From Rhizomys pruinosus (Eukaryota; Chordata; Mammalia; Rodentia; Spalacidae): a DNA stretch of 64,000 bases. Under the pieces are notes generated by a model, which worked only from the letters and a program-made list of their open reading frames with translations, made no database searches and had not been told where the DNA came from. Position 1 is the first letter of the stretch, and every line of letters starts with the position of its first letter. Positions 22,429 through 33,712 of this stretch are shown here, piece after piece. Location of the stretch: the NCBI GenBank assembly GCA_009823505.1, contig VZQC01006589.1, positions 3,836,032-3,900,031 on the forward strand, read 5' to 3'. The position numbers were made by a program, and so were the translations under genes.

Positions 22429-22640
22429 GGGGGCCTGGAGAGATGGCTCAATGGCTAAGAGCACTTGCTGCTTTTACAGAGGATTCAGGTTCAGATCCCA
22501 GCACCTACATGGAAGCTAACTGTCCTTAACTCTAGTTCCAGGGAATCCGATGACATCTTCTGGCCTTCACAGGCATTGCAGGACATGGGCACACTTAAAT
22601 GCACGCAGGCAAAATGCTCGTAAAATTAAAAATAAAATAT
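22429..22640 (+). mobile_element. B2 SINE
   Basis: GGGGCCTGGAGAGATGGCTC head; ends AAATTAAAAATAAAATAT. Confidence 0.93.
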
Positions 22641-22659
22641 TTTGAACTTAATATTTTTT

Positions 22660-22716
22660 TAAATTTTATTTATTTCTGTATGTGTATGAATGTACTGTCT
22701 ACATGCAGGTGTGTGC
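22660..22716 (-). mobile_element. B2 3' end fragment
   Basis: TTTATTTCTGTATGTGTATG and CTGTCTACATGCAGG, an antisense B2 tail. Confidence 0.6.
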
Positions 22717-22730
22717 TAAAACATTGAACA

Positions 22731-22870
22731 GGGGCTGGAGGGATGGCTCAATAGTTAAGAGCACTTGCTGTTCTTGCAGAGGACCTGAGTTTGGTTTCCA
22801 GCGCCTGCATCTGATGGGTCACAACCACCCATAACTCTAGCTGCAGGTGATCTGACACTCTCTTCTGGCA
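22731..22870 (+). mobile_element. B2 SINE 5' part
   Basis: GGGGCTGGAGGGATGGCTCA through the middle; the usual tail is missing and L1 3' UTR follows. Confidence 0.85.
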
Positions 22871-22889
22871 TCTGTGACACCACAGGCTG

Positions 22890-24022
22890 GCAAAGTAAAA
22901 GCCCAGTGCTGGGAATGGACTCCTTTTGGAGCTTCTGACTAGGGGTTCTATAGACCCTCTAACAATACTGACCATCATCCTTGCTCTCAGTTACCCACCA
23001 GAACTTGATGGTAAAACCCTATTGCTGGAGATACTACATATGTGAGTTTTAGAACAAACAATGAGAAATCAAGCTGATACTAACTTCAAAGCTTGATCTC
23101 TACTGGATAGATTTCAGAGTAAAGGAGGTGCTATGCATGTAATTAATCCTCAACCTTATCCAGTTGTGAATCCTGTGAGCTACAGCAGCAAGTGGCCTGG
23201 CAAGGTATACCCACTGCTGTAATAGTGGCACAATTATTACGAAAGTTACCAACCATTTTCTAATTGGATTTCAGGTGTGCTTCATAAGATGAAACCCTTA
23301 TCTGACCTGACATTGATATCAGACCTAGGAATCTGTGCCTAGACCTGTCACAGGTCATAGGGAAGAGCCTAATACTATTATTCTGCCAAATAAATATAAT
23401 ACTAAACTGTCACCTAATGCCTTGCATCTCTCAGCACTCACAGAGGAGCTTCCCTTGTACAGCAGATGGTGATTAACACAGAAACCCACAGCTGGGCAAC
23501 AACCAGAGGCTGTGGGCTGCTTATCCCTGAATAGGACACATATATCAAACCTCTGCCTCCCAAGGCTCTGGGATCACTGTGGAAGGGGCAGAAACATTAT
23601 AAGAGGAGGTGGATGACCACAAGGAAACAGTTCTCCAGACAGCTGTCCATCGCTCGTATGAACTCACAGCAAAGGTGACAGGATGGACAAGTAACATGTA
23701 AGCTGAAGCCCGATGAAATCCCAGCATATACATTGGAAAGTGGATTTAAAGCTCCAATCCTGCCAGAGGAACTATTGGCACCCGATGGCTGCTGGGGGGT
23801 GGGGGGCAGGTAAGGGTAAGATGGATTCTGGAAGATAGACTCGCACCGAAGGGTATTTGGGAATACCAGTTTAACTCTATAGATCAGATCGCTAGATAGA
23901 TATAGAGAAATTGAATGGGGAAGTAAAGGGGGTACAGATAAGGAAAGGGATCCTAAAATGATCAAAATAGGTTGTATGAAATTGGCAAATATTCACTTAA
24001 AAAATCAGAGCAGAAATAAATG
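22890..24022 (+). mobile_element. L1 (Lx-type) 3' UTR
   Basis: It carries the order of blocks typical of old rodent L1 3' ends: GTGCTTCATAAGATGAAACC, GTGCCTAGACCTGTCACAGG, CAGCAGATGGTGATTAACAC, GTGGATGACCACAAGGAAAC, and a terminal GATCAAAATAGGTTGTATGA before an A-rich end. Confidence 0.7.
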
Positions 24023-24027
24023 GTGTA

Positions 24028-24127
24028 TGGGCTGGAGAGATGGCTCTGCGGTTAAAAGTGCCAACTGCTCTTACAGAGGACCAGGGTTCGATTCCCTGTA
24101 CCCACTTGGCAGCTAAGAACCATCTTT
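24028..24127 (+). mobile_element. B2 SINE 5' half ending at TCTTT, fused to B1
   Basis: tRNA-derived head (GGGCTGGAGAGATGGCTCTG) through CAGCTAAGAACCATCTTT, then directly AA and a B1. No B2 3' half follows the B1. Confidence 0.9.
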
Positions 24128-24129
24128 AA

Positions 24130-24269
24130 GCCAGGCATGGTGGCATACGCCTTTAATCCTAGCACTTGGGAGGCAGAAGCAGGCGGATCTCTGAGAGTTC
24201 AAGGCCAGCCTGGTCTACAGGGTAAGTTCCAGGCCAGCTGGGGCTACAGGGAGACCCTGTCTCAAAAAA
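24130..24269 (+). mobile_element. B1 SINE, 3' partner of a B2-B1 fusion
   Basis: GCCAGGCATGGTGGCATACG head, 9-A tail passing into a GAAA-type repeat. Confidence 0.94.
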
Positions 24270-24275
24270 AAAGGA

Positions 24276-24310
<35 letters not shown>

Positions 24311-24371
24311 GAAGGAAGGAAGGAAGGAAAGAAAGAAAGAGAGAGAGAGAAAGAAAGAGAAAGAAAGAAAT
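24270..24371. repeat. (GAAA)n/(GGAA)n purine tract
   Basis: AAAGAAAG, GGAAGGAA and GAGAGAGA blocks growing out of the B1 tail. Confidence 0.92.
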
Positions 24372-25589
24372 GGTATAGACGCTAAAAGAAAAATACAACA
24401 GAACTGCTTCTCTGAAAAGATAAAATAGAAAACCGCTTAGCTACTTAAACAACATTATCCATAAATACTATTCCTGGGGAGAGGGGGGTCTCTCCTGAAA
24501 TAGGCAGTCTAGTCCTTTCTGGTGAGCCTGTTGTGCTCTCTGATGGGGCTGATGGAGATTGTGCTGACATGTGTGACTCGGGCAAGCCTTACTCCATGTT
24601 TGCAAAGCCTAACCCCATCTCCTCGGTGTCACTGTGGGGTTTCAGTGGGGCATCGCTGTTTTCAAGTTCCTGCTGGACACTGAGACTGCTCCATACTGGT
24701 TTCTCATGATCCCAGGTAGCCATCGTGCTCACATCATTATGAAAATGGATCTCTTTCTTCCATAGACTCATGTTAATACTGTTCTTTTATACCAAATCAT
24801 CCCTTAGAAAGAGCAAACTGCTTCAGTCTACACTGTTTACAAGTCAGCATTTCCAGCTCCATCAGCACTGGCTTTATAATTTGCATTGATTTGGGTCATT
24901 TTGTAGGTATGACTTGAACCCTGGTGTCTGTTCCTGTTTTATTTTATCCCACTGGACCCTGAGAAGCCACATCATCAGGATGTTGTCCTGTGGGTCCTCA
25001 CTTGTCCTGCACCCTGACCATTAGTCTTGTGGGAATCTGCACCATGACTGGTGAATAAAGCCCACCAATCTGCACCTTGAATGAGCAGCCCTGCTCAGCA
25101 ATTCCCTTCACTCTTCCAAGCTCCCTGGAGATTCTCAGTATTCCAGGGCAGGTTTTCCAGAAAAGTCTTTCAAGGAAGGGCTTTAGCTTAGGCACCAGGG
25201 CTGAATGGGGATTGCACAGTGGCAAGGCTGAAGTTGGGGAGCCGTAGGGTAGACGAGGATGGACACGAGCTCACTGCACTGTCAGCACGGGGAGAAAGGG
25301 CCAGACTGCAGACACTGGATCCAGGCTGATCCTCAAGCACAGCCCTTTCCTATTTAGAACCAGTTTCTACCAGCCTTTCAGACCATGCCTCTACTCTTCA
25401 GTAATCCCGGAGTGATCCAGACAAGAGGTCTCCCATATGTTGCCCAGGCAACAAACCCAGTCTGTAAACACACTTCCCTGGTTAGCCATTATAGATGTCT
25501 TGCTATGTTTTACAGATTCTACACAAATTTGGCATTTTCTTTTTGAAATTTGGCTCATAGGACAGCATTCTTGCATGCAAGAAATGGCA
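24372..25589. other. Intergenic, no gene seen
   Basis: Unique-looking sequence; short open frames on both strands without recognisable products. Confidence 0.4.
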
Positions 25590-25724
25590 GAACTGCAGGC
25601 CATGGTGATGCATGCTGCTAGTTCTTGAAGCAGAGGCAGGTAGATCTCTATGTTTGAGACCAGCCTGGACTACATAGACAGTTCTAGAGCAGCTAGTGCT
25701 ACATAAGGAGACCCTGCCTCGAAA
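25590..25724 (+). mobile_element. Old B1 SINE
   Basis: GCAGGCCATGGTGATGCATG to CCTGCCTCGAAAAG, diverged. Confidence 0.75.
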
Positions 25725-25845
25725 AGAAGAAGAGGGAAGAGGAAGGAGGAAGAGGAGGAAGAGGAGGAAGAGGAGAGGGAGAGAGGGAGGGAGGGAGGAG
25801 GAGGAAGAGGAGGAGAAAGAGGAAAAGAAGAAAAGAAAATGAATG
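25721..25845. repeat. Polypurine (GGA/GAA) tract
   Basis: About 125 bp almost free of pyrimidines on the plus strand, extending the B1 tail. Confidence 0.93.
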
Positions 25846-27825
25846 GTGGTGTCCTGAGGCAGGAGAGCTACTTCACTCAGCACAGCTCCAATCATCTCTG
25901 CCTGAGTCTAACAGAAGGCCCAGCAGGTACCTGTACCATTCACCTTCCCATAGTCTCTGCTGGTGCCTGGCATCACAGCCTAGAATCCCTCATATCAGCA
26001 GGGCCAGCAGACATATGAGAGGCAGGAGACACAAAAGGGCATGCCTAGTAATGTTGAAGGGTGGTGGCTAAATAAAAACCACATCCTAAGCCCAGAGCCT
26101 ATAAATGGTCACCTTATGTGGCAAGGGGCATTAAAAGCCCTAGATAAAATTAAGCTTCCTAATCAGCTGTCTTTAAAACCTAAAGATATTGCCTGGAATA
26201 TCTAAGTTCCATTGGCCCAACTTAACCCCTAGGTCCTAAAATGTAGAAAAGAAAGTAGAACCTCAGAACAGGAAAAGGATTTTCCCAGCCCTTGCTGACT
26301 TTGAAGGTGGAAGGCAGCCATGAGCTAAGGTTACAGCAGCATCTAGAGAGTAGAAAGGGTAGGAAGGTGGGTTCTCCTCCACACCTCCAAGCAAAGAATG
26401 CACCTGCCCACACCCCATTCAGAGTCAGACCAGGACAAGTAACAAGCGAGTGACATCTTTAAGCTTAAGTGTGCAGCCATGTCAGCGCAGCTTCAGGAAG
26501 CTGGTACCCTGTGCGCTTCAGAGGAAGGGGAGGCTGGAGACAGATGGAGGAAATGAATCTGTTGTCCTCAGAGATACTTGGCATCTGGGCCAGCTATACC
26601 AGTCTCTCCCTGCAGGATGCCCTTTACCATCCCCAGCATCACCTGAACACCCACAGGGACTTGACAATGTGCAAGGACCCTGAACACTCGTTGATCCCAA
26701 AGGCCCTCTGCCAGATGGACCAGCAGCCCTCCACATAAAAAAGCCAAGAAGGCCTGCCAGAGGTCCAACAGCACTCTACCTGCACATGGGAAATGGCCAG
26801 GAGCCACACTTGAGATCTCACGCTTTCTGTGAGGACAGCCTGCTCTTTCCACAGACTCCCCACTGCAGAACAGGCCCAGGCAAGTTCCTGTCTACATCTG
26901 TGCTGAGAACGAGGCCCCACAGTCACCAGGTGTCATCATAATTGATACCTTCCACACCCTCCTGGTCCCTCCTCCCTGGAGACAGGACCACAAGCCAAAG
27001 CCAAGGCCCACCTGTCTATTGTCCAGCCAGACCCTTGGAAACAGAACCGTGGGGTTCCATTGGTCGCTGGGGAGTTGGTGTCACAATGGGGTAGGGAGGG
27101 TGGCTGGGAATGGTGAGGGACACATTCTACTCCAGGGTCACGAGTGGCCATAATCTTGGGGGCAGAATGGGTTAAGGTAGGTGTGCAAACTGTCATATGA
27201 GCCAGCCCTGTGCCTTTGTGCAAACTGTCTTCTATGTGGAGAGTGCCTACTCTCCCACGAAAGGCTGTCCTTCAAGCCTTCGTGATCCTATAGCTAGAAG
27301 GGCTTGTCCCCACCCCCATCCCCATGCCTCTCTTCTGCTTCAAGGACTTTTCCCCATCAGCCAGCCGTGATCAAAACGGCCTGTGTCTGATCCATCTTCC
27401 CATCAGCCAGAGCCTTCCTCCACCAGCAAGTGAGAATGAGACTCCAGTGTCCATGCTTGCGGTGGGAATGGGGAATCGGCACAGGACCAGGGACCAGGCT
27501 GATCTGGGCAGAGCGTGGGGAATCTGAGGGAGCCTGCCTGGGGAGGCCGAACCTTTACTTTTCTCTAAGCCTAATAGTGCTCCTCCTCCCCTGCAGCTCG
27601 GGGCCACACTCGGTTCCGGGGCTGCAGAAATGGAGCTCTCAGCACTCCCTGCCCCAGAATATGGCTCAGAGATGCTCCCGGGAGAAGCAGGAATGGCGGC
27701 AAAGGAGGCCGGGACCCGGGCTTGCCCACTGCCTCCATCAGCAGACATAATATGCACTCAGGACACTGACAAAACTACAGCACACACTGAGAAAAAAATT
27801 AGGGAGAGGTGGGGAGGCTGAGAAA
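25846..27825. other. Intergenic, unassigned and relatively GC-rich
   Basis: About 2 kb nearly free of SINEs. Frames at 26568-26926 (minus) and 27371-27757 (minus) are open but unrecognised. It could hold an upstream untranslated exon of Slc22a14; I see no proof. Confidence 0.35.
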
Positions 27826-28020
27826 ATAGCTCAGTCAGTGAATGCTTGCCAGGCACAGATGACGACCTGGATTCACCACCCATGTAAAAAAGATGGGAGT
27901 GAGTCAGGTGTGGTGGCACAGGCCTCTAATCCTAGCACTTGGGAGGCAGAGGCAGGCATATATCTGTGAGTTCAAGGCCCACCTTGCACTGGTAGCCATT
28001 GAGAGACCCTGCCTCAAAAG
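27826..28020 (+). mobile_element. ID-like plus B1 composite (B4-type SINE)
   Basis: GAAAATAGCTCAGTCAGTGA (ID-like head), a TAAAAAAG linker, then CAGGTGTGGTGGCACAGGCC. Confidence 0.65.
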
Positions 28021-28320
28021 ACAAGATGGAGGGGCAGGGAAATGACTTAGTCAGAAGTGCTTGCCAAAGCACCAATGTAGGAAGCTAGGGACAGCATCAC
28101 GCATCTGTATTCCAAGTGCTGTGGAGGCAAAGACGGGGGGGGGCATCCTATAGCTCGCTGGTCAGCTAGCTCACCTGAATCCACGAGCTACAGGCTCAGT
28201 GAGAGACTCAGTCTCAAAAAGTAAGGGGAAGAGTGATTGAGAAAGACGCCCAATATTGACTTCTGACCTCCATGCATGTGTACACACCTGTGTACCTGCA
28301 CACACATAAGAACACACAAA
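28021..28320 (+). mobile_element. B4 SINE
   Basis: ATGACTTAGTCAGAAGTGCT head, GTGAGAGACTCAGTCTCAAA middle, then GACTTCTGACCTCCATGCAT and a CA-rich end. Confidence 0.75.
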
Positions 28321-28465
28321 CAGAAACACATGCATGTACACATACATACACATACACATATACATATACATATATATGTACATATACATATACATACAAA
28401 CCTGCAGATTATCTCTCCTCTTTCTCTCTCTCTCACACACACACAACACACACACACACACACAC
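28300..28465. repeat. CA/TA-rich microsatellite cluster
   Basis: CACACA, CATACA, TATACATA and a final (CA)n near 28433-28465. Confidence 0.9.
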
Positions 28466-28489
28466 AAAACCATGATGTCACATTTGTTT

Positions 28490-29340
28490 CCCTTGATTAA
28501 TGAGGAACCTTGTAAATATCAGAGTCTTTCTACTCCCCTGGGCTGAATGTAGGACTGATGGTCATCTTGGCCTTAATCTTTGTAAGCCAGGAAGTGGCAT
28601 CCAGGGAGCAGTGAAGCGAGGGCCAGTCTCAGGGAGGCCTAGGCTCCTCTGGTCTCATACGATGGCTGTCAAGGCCTGTCCCAGGCCCATCTTGGACAAA
28701 TGGTATAGACTGACCCCCTGTGGCCAACCTGGCCCTCGTGCAGTGGATAGATACTGACTCACTGGGGAACTCTGAGAGCAGGAAGCTCCAGAAGGAGCTG
28801 AACTCTCTCATCATAGAAATATGGAGGCAAAGTCTATGAGCCATCCCATTTATTCCCAAGGTGACCCATGGAAAAAACATACATGGACACATTGTACAGT
28901 ATCCAAATACAGAGAGAGCTTTATTCAAAATGGTGGGTTTTAATAGCCAGCATGACTCGTTTCCCAGGGCCAAATCCCGGACCTTTGCATCAACAAAGCC
29001 CACCCTGTGGGCATGGCCAGGGAGGTGCACGAGGGGCATAGGTTAGAATGCTAGCCTATTCATACTTAACTGAACTGAATTTTCCCACAAAAAGCAAATG
29101 CAACTGAGATCTCTCATTGAAATGCCTAATGCCCAAGCCCCTTGATCAGAGGAATGAAAAGAGACTGATGAGGAAAGGGGCTGACCTTCAGCCGCAACCA
29201 TGTCTAGAGACAGAGGTCATGACATCTCCCTCATAGGCATCAGTGCAACACCTCATGGAGGAACAACAAGAAAGCTGAGTGGCAGGTCTTGGTGTAGGCA
29301 GTTAAGCTGACACATGGTGGCTCCTGCTTCAGAATTAAGA
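28490..29340. other. Intergenic, no gene seen
   Basis: No recognisable coding or repeat sequence. Confidence 0.4.
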
Positions 29341-29379
29341 AGAAGGGCCGGTGAAAAAAAAAAAAAAAAAAGAAGAAGA

Positions 29380-29512
29380 GCCGGGCATGGTGGTGCACGC
29401 CTTTAATCCTAGCACTTGGGATGCAGAGGCAGGTGGATCCTTGTAAGTTCAAGGCCAGCCTGGTCTACAATGTGAGTTCCAGGATAGCTGGGGCTACAGG
29501 GAGACCCTGTCT

Positions 29513-29544
<32 letters not shown>
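29380..29544 (+). mobile_element. B1 SINE
   Basis: GCCGGGCATGGTGGTGCACG head and about 31-A tail: a long pure tail, suggesting a young copy. It inserted beside an older A-run at 29355-29371. Confidence 0.95.
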
Positions 29545-29546
<2 letters not shown>

Positions 29547-30067
29547 AGAGTTGCTGTGGGCTAAGAAGTGCAGGGTGGGAGACATGCAGAGTAGATAAGA
29601 AGAATGGAAAGTAGTGGGGAAGGAAACGAGCTGGGTAGGAGAGATTGGTAAGCTACTGTGTGTCCAGTTAAAGCTAGTTACTACGAATCACTGAGTGTGT
29701 GGCCATCTTGCAGTGACCACTGCAAGAGATGATTGGACTCATTTGTAGTTTTGTTCTAGTTAGGTACAACCAAACAGAACAAGAATTAAAGCACGAGGTA
29801 CTGGTAACAGGGACAGAACCAATTGGTCTCTCAATAGGAAATTAAAATGATGGCTTCATCCCGAGACCTCCCACGTCTTACCATCTCAGCTCTCAGGCAT
29901 GTTTGAGTCACTAGGATTCTTGCCCCTTGAGATCTTCAAACCCCACACATCACAATGTTTCCTGAGAATATAGTCAACCTAGCAGATAGAGGCATAGTGT
30001 TTTCAAAATAGCTATTATAAGTATGCTCAAGGCACTCCAAAAGGATATGAATAAAAGATTGAATGAA
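29545..30067. other. Intergenic, no gene seen
   Basis: Nothing recognisable. Confidence 0.4.
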
Positions 30068-30265
30068 GGGGCTAGAAAGATGGTTCTGCAGTTAAGAGCA
30101 CTGGCTGCTCTTGCAGAAGACACAGGTTCAATTCCTGGCACCCACAGGGCAGCTAACAACCAGTTCTAGGGGAATTCATTGCCTTCTGATTGCTGTGGAC
30201 ATTGCACAACACAGGTGCACTCACCATGCAGGCAATAGACTCATACACATAACATAAAAATAACT
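30068..30265 (+). mobile_element. B2 SINE
   Basis: GGGGCTAGAAAGATGGTTCT head; ends CACATAACATAAAAATAAC. Confidence 0.92.
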
Positions 30266-30282
30266 TTTAAACTGTGTTTTAA

Positions 30283-30382
30283 GGGGCTGGAGAGATGGCC
30301 TAGGGGTTAAGAGCACCAAGTGCTCTTGCAGAGGACCCGGGTTCGATCCCCAGAACCCACATGGCAGCTGAAAACTGTCTTT
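30283..30382 (+). mobile_element. B2 SINE 5' half ending at TCTTT, fused to L1
   Basis: GGGGCTGGAGAGATGGCCTA through GGCAGCTGAAAACTGTCTTT, then directly L1 5' UTR sequence. The B2 3' half is absent. Confidence 0.88.
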
Positions 30383-30384
30383 AG

Positions 30385-30932
30385 GTCGGCGGATTTGGGT
30401 CAGTGGCTCTGCACCTTTGTGTGGGCTGGCCGGAAGTCACCAGGGCAGATACTTTTGGGGGTGGACTCCTTCTAGGGCTGCAGCTATGGGGTTGCGTCTC
30501 TGAGGACTTCTGGGTGGGACCGCCCTTTGCCTTTGGAGCCAGGGCCAGAGGTTCAGGGGGTTTGGGTCAGTGGCTCTGCACCTTTGTGAGGGCTGGCCGG
30601 AAGCCCCTCGGGCAGGTACTGGGGCGCGGGCTAGGTCAGGCATATACCCCCCGCACCCCCCCACCACTGCCGGAGATCAGTGAGAATCCAAGTGAACTTT
30701 TTTTTGGAGAACCTTCAGAACAAGAGGAGAAGAGTGCTTTGGCTTCCAATATCCAATATATAAACAAAATTGAAAACTAGACAAGTCAATACTCCATAAA
30801 CAAGGAGGAGGAAAGGGGAAAAAAAGTATCTGAAGGAGGAAAGCAAAACCATCCGCTAACATAGTGAAAAGGTATTTGTGATATGAACCACAAAAGGGAA
30901 GCCCACATGCCAGGGACACGACAAGGGACAAC
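30385..30932 (+). mobile_element. L1 5' UTR with tandem monomers
   Basis: Two rounds of GGGTCAGTGGCTCTGCACCT then GGGCTGGCCGGAAG, separated by GGTGGACTCC and CGCCCTTTGCCTTTGGAGCC: GC-rich L1 promoter monomers of about 150-165 bp, followed by the ORF1 leader. Confidence 0.85.
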
Positions 30933-31759
30933 ATGGGAAAGGCACAGGATAATCCTGTACCAAGCTCTACCAAACCTGTAGGAGATAGCTACAATGGGAA
31001 CCCCTTGGAGGAGACCCAAGGAACAGATCTTAGAGGAATAATTGCAGAACTATGTAGAGAAATTAAAGAACAAAGAAGAATTCAGAGAACTAAAGAGAGA
31101 GAATGAAAAACTCAAAAAGGACCTAGAGGGATACAATGACAAACTTCAGAAAGAACTAAAGGAACAGACTGACCAACTCCAGAAAGAACTAGAGGGAGGA
31201 AAAAAAAACTCCGAAAGGAAGTAGAAACACTGAAAATGGAAGCCAACCAATGAAGTAAGGAGCACCAAGAAGAGATTGAGAAGCTCAAAAAGGAAATGGA
31301 AATACTAAAGAAAACACAGGATGAAACAAAAGGAATTAGAACACTCACCCCATCAAGAAGAAAGGAAAGGAAAAAGCCTCAGAAGTAGAACACAGGAAGC
31401 AGAACAAAGAATATCAGATCTGGAAGATAACACAGGACAATTAAAAAGCTCAAATAAAGATCATGAAAAATTTAAAAACACACAAAAGTGGAACAACCAA
31501 GAAATATGGGACACTATGAAAAGATCAAACCTCCACATCATAGGAATAGAGGAAGGAGAAGAATCTCAAGAGAATAGTAATGATCAGATCTTCAACAGAA
31601 TAATAGATGAAAATTTCCCCAAACTAAGAATAGACAAACCCATACAAATACAAGAAGCACATAGGGCCCCAAATAGACAAGATCAGAAAAGAAACACCCC
31701 ATGCCATATCATAGTCAAAATGCCAGATGCCCAAAACAAAGACAAAATTCTGAGGGCCA
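30933..31759 (+). pseudogene. L1 ORF1, frameshifted and cut by a contig end
   Basis: The product is the L1 RNA-binding chaperone ORF1p. A start ATG at 30933 opens a frame for about 50 codons. A shift moves it to a coiled-coil segment (31042-31220, heptads rich in KLKKDLEGYNDKLQKELKEQ), another shift follows, and then the RRM/C-terminal domain (31321-31759, QRISDLEDNTGQLKS, IIGIEEGEES, NFPKLRIDKPIQIQEAHR). The ORF stops at the N at 31760. No ORF2 follows on this contig. Confidence 0.85.
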
Positions 31760-31760
31760 N
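31760..31760. other. Single N: contig join
   Basis: L1 sense ORF1 on the left, L1 antisense 5' UTR on the right, so the join falls inside unrelated L1 copies. Confidence 0.9.
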
Positions 31761-32080
31761 GCCCAGGTACCTGCCTGAGTGACTTCCGGCCAGCCCACAC
31801 AAAGCTGCCTAGGCACCAACCCAAACCCACCAACCCTCTGGTCCTGGCTCCAAAGGCGAAGGGTGGTCCTGCCCAGAAAGCCTCAGAGATGCAACCCCCT
31901 AGCAGCAGCCCAGGAGAGAGTCCATCCTGAAAAGTACCTGCTTGAGTGACTTGCGGCCAGCCCACACAAAGCTGCCAAGGCACCAACCCAAACCCGCCGA
32001 CCCTCTGCTCCGGGCTCCAAAGGTGAAGGGTGGGCCCGCCCAGAAGGCCTCAGAGACGTGACCCCCTAGCAGCTGGAGGT
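31761..32080 (-). mobile_element. L1 5' UTR monomers, antisense
   Basis: Two monomers of about 165 bp, each starting GTACCTGC(C/T)TGAGTGACTT on the plus strand. They are the reverse complement of the monomer type at 30385. The rest of this L1 would lie in the missing sequence to the left. Confidence 0.85.
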
Positions 32081-32415
32081 ATTTTCTAAACTACACACGC
32101 AATGCTACCACATCCAAGTTCTACCTGAACACTGCAAATACTTCAACCAATAAAACAGATAAATACAAGCAAAATAACACCAGATATATAAAGCCCAACA
32201 CATTAACATAAGGAACAGGAAAAACAAAGCCAACATAATGCCTCCAAAACTCACTAACCTTACAGCAATGGTATCTGAGGTGAGTGAGTGAGATAAAATC
32301 TCAGAGAACTCAAAATAATGGTTATAAACATGTTCAAGGACAGCAGACAGCTGACTGACATGAGGAAAATGATGATGGCAAAGAGGAATTCAACAATGAC
32401 GTAGAAATACTAAAA
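32081..32415 (+). mobile_element. Older L1 5' / ORF1 leader fragment
   Basis: CCTCCAAAACTCACTAACCT, AATCTCAGAGAACTCAAAAT and GGTTATAAACATGTTCAAGG resemble the region before and at the start of ORF1 in older rodent L1. Confidence 0.55.
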
Positions 32416-32417
32416 GA

Positions 32418-32570
32418 AGCCAGGCATGGTGGCACACACCTTTAATCCCAGCACTCGGGAGGCAGAGGCAGGCTGAGTTCAAGGCCAGCCTGGTCTACAG
32501 AGTGAGCTCCAAGATACCTGGGACTAAAGGGAGACCTGTCTCAAAAAAAAAAAAAAAATAAATAAATAAA
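32418..32570 (+). mobile_element. B1 SINE
   Basis: GCCAGGCATGGTGGCACACA head; has lost about 15 bp in the middle; tail passes into AAAT. Confidence 0.93.
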
Positions 32571-32636
32571 ACACTAAAAGAAAACCTATCTAAATGCTGG
32601 AAATATACAACACACTAATTAACAAACAAACTCTGC

Positions 32637-32785
32637 TGGGTATAGTGGTGCAAGCCTTTAATCCCAGCACTTGGGAGGCAGAGGCAGAGGCAGGCAGATC
32701 TCTGTGAGTTCAAGGCCAGCCTGGTCTACATAGTGAGTTCCAGGACAGTGGGGCTACAAGAAGACCCTGTCTCAAAGACAAATCT
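32637..32785 (+). mobile_element. B1 SINE
   Basis: GCTGGGTATAGTGGTGCAAG head; GGCAGAGGCAGAGGCAGGCA carries a small internal duplication. Confidence 0.92.
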
Positions 32786-33670
32786 TAGTCAAACTAACCC
32801 AAAGAAAGAGAAAAAGCAAATTAATACAATTAGAGCTGAAAGGGAGCCATTGCATTAGATACCGTGAAATTAAAAATATCATCAGGTCTTATCTTGAAAA
32901 TATATATTCCACTAAGCTGGAAAATCTAAAAGAAATGGGTGAGTTTCTAGATGCTATGATTTACCAAAATGATGAGATAAATACTTTAAACAGTCTTTAA
33001 CAAGCACTATAAGACTGAAACAGTAACTTAAAAGCTCCCAGGTCCAGATGAATTCATTGCTGAATTCTATCAGACCTTCAAAGAACAAACACCAGTGTTT
33101 CTCAAACTATTCCATAAAATAAAAGAGAAATGCTAACAATACCCAAAACAATGGCATGACAAAGAAGAAAATTATAGGCCAATTCTCCTGATGACCTCTG
33201 ACACAAAAATTGTCAGCAAAATACTTGCAAACTGAGTTAAAAAAACCTATCAAAAAGATCACTCACCATGATCAAGTTGGTTTTATTTCAGAGATGGTTC
33301 AGAATGTGTAAACCAAAATGTTATAAATAACAAGGAAAGTAAATTAAAGACATACAAACAGGAAAGAAGTCAACTTATCTTTGCTGCAGAAGATATTCTT
33401 CCATACATTAGACCTTAAAAACTCCACCAGAAACTCTTAGAACTAATAAAACACTATCCGTAAGTGGCAGGATATAAAACTAACGCACAGAAATCATTAG
33501 CCTTCCTATAAACCAATGACAGAAAAACTGAAATAGACATCATGAAAATAATCCCATTCATAGTGATTTCAGAAAAGAAAAACAGTATCTTGGAAGAAAC
33601 CTAAGGATGTGAAAGACCTCTATAATCAAAACTTTAAAACACTGAAGAAGAAAAAAAAAAGAGTAAAACA
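32786..33670 (+). pseudogene. L1 ORF2 fragment (RT region), decayed
   Basis: Recognisable pieces of the L1 reverse transcriptase: codons for KAPRSR-like and SRWIHC-like stretches are broken, but AAAATTATAGGCCAATTCTC and CATGATCAAGTTGGTTTTAT mark the YRPISL and DQVGF motifs. Many stops; not functional. Confidence 0.75.
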
Positions 33671-33671
33671 T

Positions 33672-33712
33672 GAGTGCTGGGATTAAAGGCGTGCACTACC
33701 ATACCTGGCTCA
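33672..33712 (-). mobile_element. B1 fragment
   Basis: GAGTGCTGGGATTAAAGGCG and CATACCTGGCT only. Confidence 0.7.

Noticed and set aside
27371..27757. Pro/Ser-rich minus-strand frame in a GC-rich patch
   Set aside because: No conserved motif or splice support; probably chance.
28300..28465. CA/TA-rich block as a possible origin or regulatory element
   Set aside because: It is the microsatellite tail of a B4 SINE.
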